Assembly (NCBI GenBank): GCA_903813345.2
Contig: CAIIXF020000010.1
Span: 20,285,181 to 20,349,180 of the forward strand
Direction: 5' to 3'
Length of the DNA: 64,000 nt
Source: Owenia fusiformis
Lineage: Eukaryota; Annelida; Polychaeta; Sabellida; Oweniidae
In this document: positions 1 to 12,536 of the stretch, one piece after another
How the letters are laid out: each line of letters opens with the position of its first letter
How positions within the stretch are numbered: position 1 is the first letter of the stretch
Position numbers and translations under genes: made by a program
Notes under the pieces: generated by a model
Database searches by the model: none
Seen by the model: the letters and a program-made list of their open reading frames with translations, nothing else
Told to the model about the DNA's origin: nothing

Positions 1-2011
1 TGTATATTGTACACTATAGTGACTAATGTGTCATTGTCATGACATCAGTCGACAAAAGATATAAAGGAAACATTGGAATACGTTTTGAAAAGATTATTAC
101 TGATTTTCACTCACTAGTTCTTTACATCACAAGACTAAAACATGACAGTTTAAAAATATCTATGTACAAAAATGGGAACCCTGATTATATGATACTACCC
201 CTACACTCTTTCAAAAGGAGACACTTATTGGATTTCATATAAGGTAGAGCAAAATCAAATCAATATTTCCGAGCCTTCATTAGTAGGTAGCCATGTCATT
301 ACATTAACCACATTCAAACCCCATACATCTTGATTCACAAGGATTCAGTTGCCCAGTTGCTCCAACTTGAGAGCCTTGGAAGTCGAAGATGAACTCCACA
401 AAGGCCCTTAGAGCTAGATTTGGGTTCATAAGATCTGAACAAACTATCATAGTCAGAGGCTAGCCATTAATTCTAGGCTCTGAGCTAAAGGGTAATATAA
501 AAGCAACACCTGTTGTATACTCTGTCAACGTCTTTCAATGATATAAGCATCAATTCCACACTCGTTGACATCACTACAATACACATGTGTCATTTTCATA
601 GTAAAACGACACGGCTTCTAGTCTCAATTTCCTGTTTTTTTATTCCTCATCACGGTTATTTTTGAAATATTATCCCTTGTATACAATAAAGAAGCCAAGG
701 CTTGCAGACCAGGCTGAGGATACACTCATTTAAGATGTATAACAGTGTGACACTGTTCTTATATGTGTTAGTATTTTTAGATTGTGTACGGAAATAAAAA
801 TGAATGTCTAGGCCAAGTACACTGTCTTCTCCATCATGTGCAGATGTAAACACTAAACATGAGCAACATTTTCCATGACTTGTGCAGTTCTCTGGGGTAC
901 TAGCTGTATTGGGTCAGACTTCAGTGTCATAAATGCAAATTTTTGAAAATAGGGGAGACCGGGGCAAAAAGGGACACTGGTCAAAAAGAGAAAGTTGAGT
1001 TGATAACGTCATCATAGATCAATAACCAAACGGTTTGCGAATAAAAACTTATATTGTTTAATGTAAAGTGTCACAAGAATCTATGGAGCCATGTTAAGGA
1101 AATAATTTTTTAGTTTGAAAAGTTGTGAGTCTTCGCAAAATAAATACGAAACAATCCGATGTGCTATGTCAAACACAACTAGACCATAACATGGGCTTTC
1201 AACTAATTGAAAGCCCATGACCATAATAATGTGAAAATACAATAATTCGTTTATTTTGTTTACCACCATTTCTGGTAAGCGATGCCAATAGAGAGTTGTA
1301 AAGTCATTCGAGCACATTCTTTGCATAAAGAGAGAAACTACATTAAGATAATGTAAAATACTAATGAGTACAATTGTCAAAGTAGTATGGTAATAGTTGG
1401 AGCTATTTTGATATCATTGATATATGAAACCCGTTGCGTAATAAAATGTGATGAATAATTATAAATGCTGAATTAATAATAAATTTTGTCAAGGGGTCAA
1501 CATACTTAAATCATTGATAAGAAAACAGGTAGTTTGCACATCTATATCAATTAAATGATATACTACTTGTACCTCATAACATTTTACACCTTCAATAGAA
1601 ACTTGAAGAGTAGGTCAAAGAATTTGAAAAACATGAACAATATTTTTTATTTTTTAGCTCAGTGTTTTAGGAAATCTAATGTTCACGTGAATTGGGTATG
1701 TTGGGCTATTTAACTTCTTTCTTTTGGTTCCACCGAAGTCGATCCGCGACTAGATCGAAATGAGGTACCAAAAATTGGGCCTTACTGTATACATGTAAAT
1801 GTAATCGTCGTCATGCAAGAACTATATTTATCCCATACTTGGACGTGTTACAGGTACATAAAGCCGGTTTGTAAAAACTTATATTTTCATCAGCGGGCAG
1901 ATATAGCTTTACGCCCCGCTCCGAGCGGGTAGATATAGTATATCTGCCCGCTACGTCATAATCGTAGCGGGCACAATGTGAACCAAATGACCTAGATTTG
2001 TATGCGATAAA
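1..2011. other. No coding exon recognised
   Basis: No coding exon could be supported on either strand. The minus-strand SLC22-like gene should continue through or beyond this stretch, but no transporter-like exon with splice sites was seen. A short segment at about 330-396 is the reverse complement of a segment near 23026-23090, so it is probably a dispersed repeat. Confidence 0.4.
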
Positions 2012-2160
2012 CAGATCATCCTATAGTCGGTTCAGGATATTTGAATTATCCCTTGGCCAATATAATATACCTACCCTCGGGAGCTACGGCCCTCGGGCAG
2101 ATATATTATATTGGCCTCGGGATAATCCCAATATCCCAAACCTCATATAGGATAATCTCT
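2012..2160. repeat. Long imperfect palindrome (hairpin MITE-like)
   Basis: Arms at about 2012-2069 and 2102-2160 are reverse complements; the best part, 2046-2069 against 2102-2125, matches at about 22 of 24 positions. A second small palindrome of GCGGG(T/C)AGATATA type lies at 1925-1951. The structure ends about 30 bp beyond the donor of the SLC22-like exon at 2189, so transcripts of that intron would begin with a strong hairpin. No terminal target duplication could be confirmed. Confidence 0.6.
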
Positions 2161-2188
2161 ATATACGTAACACATATTTTTTACACAC

Positions 2189-4578
2189 CTCTGTTATTAT
2201 TGTAGGTCCATATTCCATACTGTATTCCCAGCCATTACTGCAACTCGTCGTCTCATTAGTGCCATTGAAGTACATGCTACACTTGGACAGTGAAGATACT
2301 CCGTCATCGTCTGTTTCCATGGGGATTGTTTCATTTATTGTCGAGTTGTCTGGCACTTTGCAATGGTGGGATGGCTCCATCCCTATAAAAAGTTAAATCA
2401 ATGTCATATTTTACATAATGCACTATTTTGGATATGATATACATATGAAGAGGGGGAAGAACCATGTCATAAAAAAAGAAAAAAAACACCCAATATCCCA
2501 AAACCTGATCGTACGTCCCACACTAAAGCTACAATGCCGTAGTTGTACTGACCATACAATAAGGACCTTATTCAAGGTCACGGTATGCATGTCAATGAAG
2601 ATTACAAGGCATTAACATGACAAAATGTCACCACCTAAAACAATTTGGTCAATTTAAAGCAAGTTGGAAAATACCTTTTGACCTTAAGAAGGTTTGATTT
2701 GAACTTCTTAGAACATGTAGATGATTTTGAAAAAAAAATTCGTCAATTTGAAGCAAGTTGAAAAAATACCTCTTTGACTTTTTTTGACATTGAGAAGGTC
2801 ATTGAAGGTCAAATGTAAAGTCAGATTTGAACTTCTGAGAACATGTAGATGATTTTGAAAAAAAAATTAAGTAAATTTGAAGCAAGTTGAAAAAAGACCT
2901 TTTTGACCTTGAAAAGGTCATTGAAGGTCAAATGTCAAATCTAAAGTCAGATTTGAACTTCTGAGAACTTGTAAAGTCAAATTTGAACTTCTGAAAAGAT
3001 GTAGATGATTTTGAAAAAAAAATTTGGTCAATTTGAAGCAATTTGAAAACAGACCTTTTTGACCTTTTTTGACCTTGAGAAGGTCATTAAAGGTCAAATG
3101 TCAAATCTAAAGTCAGATTTGAATTTCTGAGAACATGTAGATGATTTTGAAAAAAAATTTAGTCAATGTGAAGCAAGTTGAAAAAAGACCTTTTTGACCT
3201 TGAGAAGGTCATTGAAGGTCAAATGTCAAATCTAAAGTCAGATTTGAACTTCTGAGAACATGTAGATGATATAGAAAAAAATTGAAGTCAGTCTAAACAG
3301 TATTTGTTAAGTTATAGGAAGTTGTAAGAAATTGTTACAGACGCCGGACGCCAACCTCCAACCGCCGGACGCCAACCGCCGGACGCCAACCGCCGGACGC
3401 CAACCGCCGTCGCAAAAAAACGGAGACCATAACAATATGTCACCACTTTTGGTGGTGACATAAAAAATGCAATGCAACGTTGTCATCTTGGTGTATACCG
3501 ATTTATAATACTACAAAACATTTCAACATGGAAAATCCATATATGATCCTTCATTTTCGAGATTTTTTATATTTTGAAAATGGTGATTAGGCTAATGTTA
3601 CAAAGAATATAAATCATATATAATCGTAGTAATGTGCATAACGAACAACAATAGAAACTGCTTTAAGTGAAACAACTCTGTAAGTTGAACACCTTACAGG
3701 CTGAACGGCTTTTTAAAAGTCATGCGGCCCATTGATTCCATGTTAAAGGAATATTCCTTGCCAGACCCTTTCTCTCTTGATATGGTAGCTATAATCATAT
3801 ATATAGTTTCCATATTTAGCAAAACATGGGAAAATGTTTTAATATGGTCAATATTGATCATGTAAAAATCTAGTGCTTATTTCCAGTGAGCTGCCATCTT
3901 TTAAGATTTCTTGCAGGAAGTGATGTCATCAACTCTCAACTTCTATAACCTTGCCCATAACAGTATAGGAAAGTAGCACAAAATCACTTCTAGACAAGTG
4001 ATCATTACTTTCTGTGCAAAAATATTTTCAGGGCTTGTCAACTTAGAATAAAAGAAGAGATTTTCAGAAGGATTAAATAAGATACAAAGTTGAAAAAGAA
4101 TATTTAGCTGGTTTTGTAATTCTTAATTGCTCCTCACCTAATGCTATATGCAAAGTTGAGAGTCGATGACATCACTTCCTGTGTGAAATTTTAAAAGATG
4201 GCAGCTTACTGGAATTGAGCATCACATTTCTAAGTGATCAAATTTGACCATATCAAAACATTTTTGCGTGTTTTGCTAAACATGGCAAGCATATATATGG
4301 TTATAGCTACCATATGAGGAGAGAGATGGTTTGGCAAGGAATATTCCTTTAAGTGGAACATTTTTTTGTGGCGAGGGTGTCCCACTTTCACAGGTTAATG
4401 AACCAAACAGAAACTTATTAAATGTTTGAATAAAAAAGTAAATACATTTACCTGCAAATATGATGACAACCATTTGCCATGATCCAGATAAGTTAAAACC
4501 AAAACTTAATAAATTATACTTCAAGAGCTGCCATTTACTATAACGTCCAAGCCGGGATATGGCGTCGTCCACGTCCAT
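2189..4578 (-). CDS. SLC22-like organic ion transporter, first two coding exons (partial gene)
   Basis: These are the first two coding exons of a major-facilitator transporter of the SLC22 family, plasma-membrane carriers of organic cations, anions or zwitterions. Exon 1 is 4452-4578 (ATG at 4578-4576) and encodes MDVDDAISRLGRYSK and a first membrane segment ending VVIIFA, with donor gtaaat. Exon 2 is 2189-2382 (acceptor tatag, donor gtgtgt) and encodes the large extracellular loop: HCKVP, several N-glycosylation sites (NST, NGT, NET), and the family signature CSNGWEY followed by PTIITE. Phases match (1 then 2). In SLC22 proteins the next exon starts W-D/N-L-V-C, but it was not found, so the gene continues to the left, outside the window or unrecognised. 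The single intron carries a TTAA-flanked MITE and a minisatellite element. Which SLC22 subclass it is cannot be told. Confidence 0.8.
2625..3461. repeat. Minisatellite-bearing repeat element with ATGTCACCAC ends
   Basis: The element starts ATGTCACCACC and ends GGTGGTGACAT, giving short inverted ends; the right end is itself a hairpin. Inside are about five diverged copies of a roughly 95-155 bp unit built on GAAGCAAGTTGAAAA and AAGGTCATTGAAGGTCAAATG, then a GC-rich array (about 3341-3415) of the 14-bp unit CGCCGGACGCCAAC. Related pieces lie at 14150-14175, 16497-16631 and 32825-32960, so it is a dispersed non-coding family. It sits in the SLC22-like intron. Confidence 0.65.
3743..4352. mobile_element. 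TTAA-flanked MITE (piggyBac-type target site)
   Basis: Inverted arms of about 200 bp start AGGAATATTCCTTGCC and end with its complement, each flanked by TTAA (3743-3746 and 4349-4352). Arms match over roughly 3747-3960 and 4140-4348 with moderate divergence. No transposase frame is present, so the element is non-autonomous. A TTAA duplication is the hallmark of piggyBac elements. It is in the SLC22-like intron, about 100 bp from the exon 1 donor. Confidence 0.7.
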
Positions 4579-7122
4579 GCTTTAACGGTTGCCGTCACTT
4601 CACACGTCTGACATCACGCTTACGTTTCACATAACTCCGTGTTCGGTGTTTTAAACTCTTAAAAGGTCTGTAAGTCCACTTTGATTTTAAAGCACTACTC
4701 GGTATGTTTGTCTATTACATACACACAGGCGTCCTCGTATGGAGTACTCGACTTGAACTATATACCTACCGATTTCATATTTGTCACTGAATCTAAAGCT
4801 GATAAGTGAACATAGCACTGATCATATTGAAATATGCGTTATCTAAATAATACACACTGTCCGAATCATATGCGTTTGCTAGTTAGTACGGGACACTGGT
4901 TAAGCGAACGAAGTGGTCTGGACTACCCAAGTATTCCAACTCTTGCCGAAGTATTCTGATTTAACCCAAGTATTCTGGGTTGAGGTCATTTCATCAAATA
5001 CACTGTGTTGCTTTTCAATTTGCGATTCGAATTCCTGTTTCTTGGAGAGATGACTGTTGAAATTGTGCAACTTAAAATGGCTGCCTCGTGCATAAAAGGC
5101 CTTGCATTGATTTATATAAACTAACATGGTAACCGGTGAGGAATGGTACATGTAGATCCCTTGGTGTGCGACTAATGCAAAATGGAACATTCCTGAACTA
5201 CAGAATATTAAGATAAAATATACAATATCAATTTATATAGGAAATGCTTAATTCTTTTTAAATGGACTATTTTTTAAAATATGGGCCTAGATTTATTTCC
5301 AAAAATCTGAATCTTCAAAATGGGACCAACATTTTAAGGCCAACATTGATTTCCCAGCACCCTATTTCAATTTTCCAATAAAATAATTGAACTCGGAATA
5401 GTTGGGTTGGTTGGTTGGTTGCGCAAGAGTCAGAACACTTGGGCACCCCGGAACAGTTGCTCTTTCACGCATTTTCATTATCTTGGTATTCCAATACTTC
5501 AGTTTCGGTTTTTCTTGGCCTCAGGGTGACATTTGACATAAGTACGTGTGTAAATATATTTGGTCACTTACTTTCAAATATCATGCTGCTTCATTAGCGT
5601 TGGTATGCTTAAACAAAAACAAGAAATAGGCGACTGAGTTCCGTACCTTGTTATAAAGGCAGACTCGGTTGCATCGCCTTAGATAAATACCCCGAATGCA
5701 AACTTTTTTTAAACTAAGACGAAGTCTTTAAGATGCCAAGTCAAACCAGTTCAAAACGCATTTATAAACGAGCCTTTTTCAGTTATTGAGCCTTCAGTAT
5801 AACATTCTGATGGAAACAAGAATTTTACCTGAATCCAAAGTGGGATACGCAACCAAACGCTACCCTACCATACCCTATCGTATCCTACTCTACCCAGAAT
5901 CTAGTAATTTATAAGATAAAACTCTTTAGTACAAGAAGCAAAACCAAGCACTTTTAAAGGATAGAGTGTAACGTATTTGATCCAAAAACTATTTTAGATA
6001 CATTGGACCATCAGCAAGAACAACATTAACCTTGGCAACCAACCTAACTATAATGCTATCAAAACATGGAGTTAAAAGTTGGACGACAATCATAGCCTAA
6101 TAAGTACCTAATCTTGAATCGGAGTGAGGAGATTTTAGGGAGTTTAAACTTGCGTATAAAATCGAAACGCCAACCTTTACGTATGACCAATCACCCATAC
6201 AAATGCATCGCTTAAATATTTTCCGTTCACGTTTAGGTTGTATAAAACATTGCATGCTTAAACTCCCCAATGTTATCAGTTATGAGCTGTTAATGAATAA
6301 TCAAAATCAAATTGGTCGATGTTTTTATTTCAAAATGAGCTGATAAATTGGCATGTTTTTAAAGAAAACAATCTTTGGTTTCTAAAATGTCATCATTGAC
6401 AAATGAAATGCCAATGTTTACAAAGGAAATTACGTTTATCATATTTAATACTTCGAAACATGGAAAACCTATACATCCAACGATGTCTTTCATGTCGTCG
6501 ATACACATACAGACATTTGAAATAAATCAAGAATTCCAACAAAACATGTAGTTTTAAAGATAAAGTCGTTATTTATATTAAAATACAAAACATGATACAA
6601 TTGTTAGGACCAAACATAACATACAAACTACATCTAGATTAAATATACGACGTACTGTAAACCTTGAAAAATCTCGTAAGGCGATCAAATTACACGGCTT
6701 TTGGTGATTTTCAATTTCGCGATTATTGGTTGATACAACGGCAGTCTTACGACAGGTGCAACAACTGTTTTGTTGGAAAGAGTCAATTTAGCAGTCGTTA
6801 TCTTTGTTATAATGACACCAATGCTTTGACATTTCGAGTCAATGTATCCATATAGCACTACGAAATAATTGGAACTGGTCACTTGATCGCGAAAATTAAT
6901 TCTCTAATCTGCTATTTCTGCTGGAGCAACTAGAATTTTGTAAATCAAGATAAAATGTAGCGCAGTTCCTGTTTCGTAAAAAACAGATTCATAGCCAGAA
7001 ATTGCGGCAGTTGTGGCTATGTTCTCGAAATTCGCTAAAACACTATCCCAGGCGAAAATATTTCCCGGTATACAATTGTATATGGCACATGAAAAAGTAG
7101 AAAAAGAAAATTTCACTAATGT
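4579..7122. other. Intergenic, no gene recognised
   Basis: This lies upstream of the SLC22-like gene and downstream of the unknown three-exon gene. Only short, unconvincing frames are present. A GGTT-type simple repeat is near 5403-5422 and a TACCC-rich run near 5865-5895. Confidence 0.5.
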
Positions 7123-9050
7123 TTATAATATGGTTAAGGTATCCAATTCTGGTAAAATTTCGTTTGTAGTTTCAGCAGGACTCCAAATGCCATTTTGCAC
7201 TGTTCCACTCGTGCAAGAGACAAATTTCCTCTCTCTTTCAGGAACATTTGTTCCTGAAGCATTTACTCCAGAATGATGTACTAAACATCTGGTATTAACA
7301 TCAGGAGACGCCATCAGATTTCCAGCAACAGGCGCAGAACGTGTAGTCCGCTGCTCCTTTTTGGATTTGTTAGTATTCTTTGGTGGTTTAGTCTATAAAA
7401 TAAAAATGATGTCTTTTTATATTTTGGAATGAAGGAATTAGATGAAGCGGCGATCGCTATTATCAGAGTCTGGTCCCAGGGGTCTGGTACGCCAACGCCG
7501 CTCCTACCAAGTGCACCTTGTATCATTAGGGTCTGATACGATAGCCGCTCCTACCAAGTGGACCATATATCATTAGGGTCTAATACGCGCCCTGTGTCCT
7601 CAGCAGGTAGGTCAGGGCTAGGTAATCACTTAAAACCCCACCTGGTTTAATAGGGTTAGGGTTGGTTAGGGTTAAGGTTGGGGTTAAATTTATTTTTTTA
7701 TTTTATTTTTTTTTGACACACAAGTTTATTGTGTTTATGGAATTCATCACAAATTCATGGTCTTTTTGGAATGTTTTGACACAGTTTTATTTTTTTGATT
7801 GTTTTGATATTGCCCAAGTTCTGGATATACCTCTACCTTTTTTGGCTTACTCTGTTTTAGGACCTTACTCCCATCAGGCCACATATCTTTGTTGCAACGG
7901 TTAGTTGCGTTAACACGCTTTGAACACTTTTGTAGTCATTTTGTAATACAATCCGTCGTAGTGCCCAGTTAATGAAACCCATCTGTTTAATGGTTTTTGC
8001 TTGGTGGATATTCATGCATGCATTTCAATATGTCAAACAAGAATTCAAATTTAGAGCGAAGATTATATTTCAACTTACTTGCATAGTATAAACTCGACAG
8101 TGGATATATTCGCCATCTATTGCAGTGTGCAGTATCTTCGGTTTTTGTATCTTTCGGCCATTATTTAGAGCTTCGTGGTTACTTTTGAGTCCACTTGAAT
8201 CAGAGTCAATGTCGTTTGAGATCTCTAATTTTGTGGTACGCTTCGTTGGACGGTGTGAAACGTCAATGACATAAACATCCCCATTAACAAGATTAACACT
8301 ATCAATAGCAGTAGTTTCAACAGTAGCGTTCTCAGTAATGGTGTTCAGGTTCTCATTGCGAGTTGGATCTCCATCTATATTATAAAAAATGAATTATTAA
8401 CTTGTGTGTAATCAAAAAGATAACATTATCAATATGTGCTCTTAATCTCATATCATTTTGTCAAATTATTTCAGAGGAAAAACATTTAACGATGACGTCG
8501 TAATTAGGGTCCCAAAAGGCACTAATACCCATTACGCAGTGAGTTTATAAATGTAATAACCAAGATAATAATCTTGATATCTACTCCTACTAATTTTCAA
8601 AGATGGTGGGACTCATTTTAAGTTAAGGACTCTGGAGTCTCTTCAAGTTAAGATGGTTTTCTAACTGAAAGAATTTAACTTTTCGTAAAACGACTGAATA
8701 CCCGGGCCTTGGATAACCACCGCAATCTGAAGCTACACCAGCGAACACTGATCGTTTACTTGTATGTACTCACCCATATCGTGTATAATGGAATACTTCC
8801 TAAATTCATTCGTTAATTCATCCATTGTAAAGCTATCTGCGAGAAGTAACTTCATCGCGAACGGAGTATATTGCACTACAGCGTTAAACATATTCTCTAT
8901 TTCTGCATACCCGGATACATTTGAATGTAGAATATTCATGTTGGTTGGCGGAACATTTGGTCCGTCTTCATTCTTTATAATTGGGTTATCTTTTACTTTT
9001 GCATAATGTGTTTCTTGTTTCACAGAATAAGCAGTGGTTGATTTGGTCAT
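7123..9050 (-). CDS. Unrecognised three-exon protein (280 aa)
   Basis: I do not recognise this gene. Three minus-strand open segments join with matching phases: exon 1 8774-9050 (ATG at 9050-9048, donor gtgagt), exon 2 8079-8374 (acceptor atatag, donor gtaagt), exon 3 7123-7392 (acceptor tatag, stop at 7123). The sum is 843 nt, an open frame of 280 codons plus stop. Residues about 45-92 (containing MFNAVVQYTPFAMKLLLAD) could be a small helical domain; the rest is polar, rich in Ser, Thr, Asn and Lys, with basic patches such as KKEQRTTR, and looks disordered. There is no signal peptide and no clear membrane segment. Good splice sites and phase agreement over two introns argue that it is real. 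It could be a lineage-specific nuclear or regulatory protein; that is only a guess. Confidence 0.6.
7490..7700. repeat. Short direct repeat and telomere-like TTAGGG run
   Basis: A roughly 52-bp unit containing GCCGCTCCTACCAAGTG and ATCATTAGGGTCT occurs twice at about 7496-7590. At about 7648-7687 there is a degenerate run of TTAGGG/GTTAGG units. It lies in the second intron of the unknown gene. It is short and imperfect, so it is an interstitial telomere-like tract, not a telomere. Confidence 0.5.
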
Positions 9051-9402
9051 CGATTCTCCTTTGTGACAAAACAGGTCTTTATGTTCATTTACTGGAAAAC
9101 ATGAATGACAATTTTATGGTGTTGCCCATGGCTATTGGATCCATTCAGAAACGTAAAATTGTGGATGCGCCTTGAGGGACCAGCCCTTGCATTCCCCTGA
9201 AGAATGTAATTTGTACATTTCAATTTTTGATTTATCAAGTATATTTTCTAAGAATCGATGTACCCATGGCCTATAGAACCTAATTTAGGTTTTTACCACT
9301 CCTTGCATCGAAAAGACGTGTACATCGACAGAATGACCTTATATCCAAAGGTATGACTATTATGCAAAAACTCCGTAAATCTATGAAAGCACAATTGATT
9401 AG

Positions 9403-9864
9403 TTAGGGGATCATTTGGAGTAACTGATACAGAGGCAATGCAAATGCACGTTTCAGAAATATTTCATTCTCCAGCTTAGGGCTCTTAGATCCAGAATATG
9501 TATTCTCTTTATCCCTGCAGAGGGAAGAAGGAGGTACGGATTCTGGATACTTGCTTTGGAGAATGGAAACCATATAAGGTGGTATTGCCTTAACTATTAC
9601 AAACGTTGGTTTTGAGTTGCTAATTATCCTCTTACTCATGATATTTTTCCTAGTGGAATGGGAGAAATAACCATTGTTGAGCGTCTGTGTGGTGATGACG
9701 ATCCCGTTGGCCAATAAACACGTGAGCAATGATACCACGGTCCAACTGCACGAACCGTCTCCCGGGCCGCTTCGATGTTTCTTCTTACGATCCATATCTT
9801 TAGCTTTGGGGCGAAAGCTGAAATCAATTAAAAAGTCAAATGGATACGGGCGTGACGAAAACAT
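9403..9864 (-). CDS. Orphan ORF with one hydrophobic segment
   Basis: This is a 153-codon open frame. Residues about 24-60 read KKKHRSGPGDGSCSW and then a hydrophobic stretch (TVVSLLTCLLANGIVI), which faintly recalls the first membrane segment of SLC16 monocarboxylate transporters (DGGWGW followed by a hydrophobic helix). The DGG/WGW residues are not conserved and no further transporter exon was found, so it could equally be a chance frame, a lineage-specific exon or a relic. It lies about 350 bp upstream of the unknown gene's ATG on the same strand and could be an upstream exon of it. Confidence 0.25.
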   Translation of the reverse strand: MFSSRPYPFDFLIDFSFRPKAKDMDRKKKHRSGPGDGSCSWTVVSLLTCLLANGIVITTQTLNNGYFSHSTRKNIMSKRIISNSKPTFVIVKAIPPYMVSILQSKYPESVPPSSLCRDKENTYSGSKSPKLENEIFLKRAFALPLYQLLQMIP

Positions 9865-12069
9865 ACGAATGGAGGATGTGAGAATGAATTCTTGGATGTT
9901 CGAAACAATTTCAGGCGTCTATTAACTATAGGTTCATTTATACATAAACATGTATGCCATGCGTAATGTGTTGTACATCAAATATTGTATCAGAAAAGTG
10001 AACGATTCTGGCTGACAATAGTCACCAGAGTCTTTATTGATAATCAATATCGTATACCCGGAACAGAATCATAGAGTATAGAAATATATAATTATAATAC
10101 ACAGACATTACACAGACAGAGGTGGGACAGAAAGGTCCAGCGAAATCGATGTATTAGAGCTGAAAACTAACAATCCTTTTGGTTTTGAGACTTGGGGATG
10201 GTGTATCAACCTTTTGGCTTTGCACCCAGAAGTTTGAGAGAACCATGGGCTTTCATTGAATGCCCAGGAGAGAACCAATAAGGAACCTTTTGAATTTTGA
10301 ATGCAGACCTACTTTTAAAGGCCCCATATAAAGTTTAAACCACTTTGGCTTATATTGTAGTCTTACCCAATGTTATCAAAGTGTGATATGTGAAACATTT
10401 TTTTTAAATTTCAAAAAGTGGTTTTTGATAGATTTTTTTGTTCCAAAATTTGTGAATTTATTTAAAACCAACTTTTAGAGGTCACTCATATCTTCTAATT
10501 AGCCACAATTCATACCAATGCATAGCATCCATCCTCCCATGTTTTTTGCCGAAAAAATTAAGAAAATCGGTTCATAAATAAGCGAGAAATGAACTTATCA
10601 GTGCATGAAAATGGTTCTGAGAAAAATGCATTTCAAAATTTTAGTTCTCATAGAAACCAATGGTACAATGATATCTAACACATAATTTATTCTTCTATTT
10701 AACCTGGTTAGACAATTAACATTGTTTTTTATGAAAGTCTAACATATTTAGAAAAGATTGACATCGAAAAAAATATTTCAATTTTTTTCAAAAAGTTTTT
10801 GGTACCTTAGTGACATCACTAATGTTTCAAAATATATTTGATATGTTAAAACATTGAAGTGGCCCATTAAATATGGCATTTTATTATTGAAATAGTTTGT
10901 CCTTTGTTCAACCTTTGCATTGGTGTTAAAAAGATAATCTTTTTTGAACTGCATTAAGAAATATTTGATGATTAAGAAATTTCAAAAAAAAATGGCGGGA
11001 AATTTGAATATTTGAGAAATGAAATGCTCACAACTTTTTTTTCAAAATTTTTTTTTGTTCAAAAATCTCTAAAATCACTTTTTAAGTCCTGACAAATAGT
11101 AAATGAATGATAAAAAAATATTTTCAAACTTTAGACGGGGACTTTAAGGTTCTTTTAAATGTCTAGGGTTGAATTCTGATAGGCTTATTCCTTTTTAGTT
11201 CTTTCGAGGACTTTGGGATGTATTAAGGATGATTATGTTTTTTCAATTCTTTTAAATTTGTTAAAAAAATTCCAGCCTTATTCACAGGATTTAAAAATAT
11301 TTGGGCGAAATGTGAATTGAGACAATTAAATTAAGAAATATTAACAACACAATGACGTCTTATTACGTAAAGGTTAAATCAAGAATTTCTCTTCATTTTG
11401 GCCAAGCGAATCAAATTTAGCGAAAATACTGAAAAAATCTGTGTTATATAACTTTATTGAATGATAAAACGAATGGGATAATTGTACCTGAAGTGGCGCA
11501 CTATATGTCTGACTCTAGGCATTGTATAATCGATTGCATTATCGATATATCATCCTCGCCAAGCTGAAATTAAAGGCAGAATCTGATCTATAGGGGGTGA
11601 CAAAATTACAAGCAACATGTATAATTGACTTACCAATCTATTCCTTACAATATCAAATACAATATCTCCCAAAAGATTCACAATATGTTATAAATTGGTG
11701 AAGTTATTAATTATTCAAAGTGCAAAAATGAGTAAAAAATGTTTAAATTCTCCCAAATAATAAGAATGGTAGAAAAATAATACATTATTGTAAAAATCTT
11801 TAGTTTTCCTGGAATAAAGTATGCACTGATTTATAGAAAATAAACATGACAAGGAATGACACGAGCCAAAAATATTCTAAATTGAAACAATTTTTTGTTT
11901 AGCCTGCTCGCTATATCTGATTCTCTCTTTAAGAGATGAACGAAATGAAATCCATAAACTACAATCAGATTGAGGTAACTGTTATGAAGATTATAGTAGC
12001 AGTAGTTTAATCATTTTTTTAAATGCCTGAAAGCTCCTATCTCATCTCTTAATTCATTTAGTATGTGTA
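9865..12069. other. AT-rich intergenic stretch, nothing recognised
   Basis: No exon, RNA gene or complete mobile element is visible. The sequence is AT-rich with many poly-A and poly-T runs. Confidence 0.5.
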
Positions 12070-12536
12070 CAGGGTGTTTCATATGTATGCATCCCTTCTA
12101 AATTCATAGCATTATCACCCCATTGTTATATATTATTTCGTTTCTTAAAAAAGTTTCAAAAAGTCACAATTTTACATTTTCTGTCTCATCATCCTATGTC
12201 ATATTTATTTCTAAAACGTCGACCAGTTCTGACTTTATTCCAGCGCAATACTTCCAATTTTAAAGGTTTTAACATTCTGCATCTTAAGTGTTCAATAGTT
12301 TCTAAAGCTGATCAGATATCTCGATTCTTTTTTTCAGCAAAACAATAGATGGATTGTAATGAGGGAATCATTGACATGGTTTTTAAAAAGATTACTTCCA
12401 ACATTATACACTTTCCTTCTACTTTCAATGAATAGTATTACCAACACAGTATTCGTCAAGCATAACATAAACACATGTGAATAAAACTACGCAATAGTCA
12501 CACTACCTTACCACGTGACCACATTTGATAATGATA

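Noticed and set aside
6664-7276. Overlapping short frames on both strands
   Set aside because: No splice sites linking them to neighbours and no family resemblance; part overlaps the real exon at 7123-7392 on the other strand.
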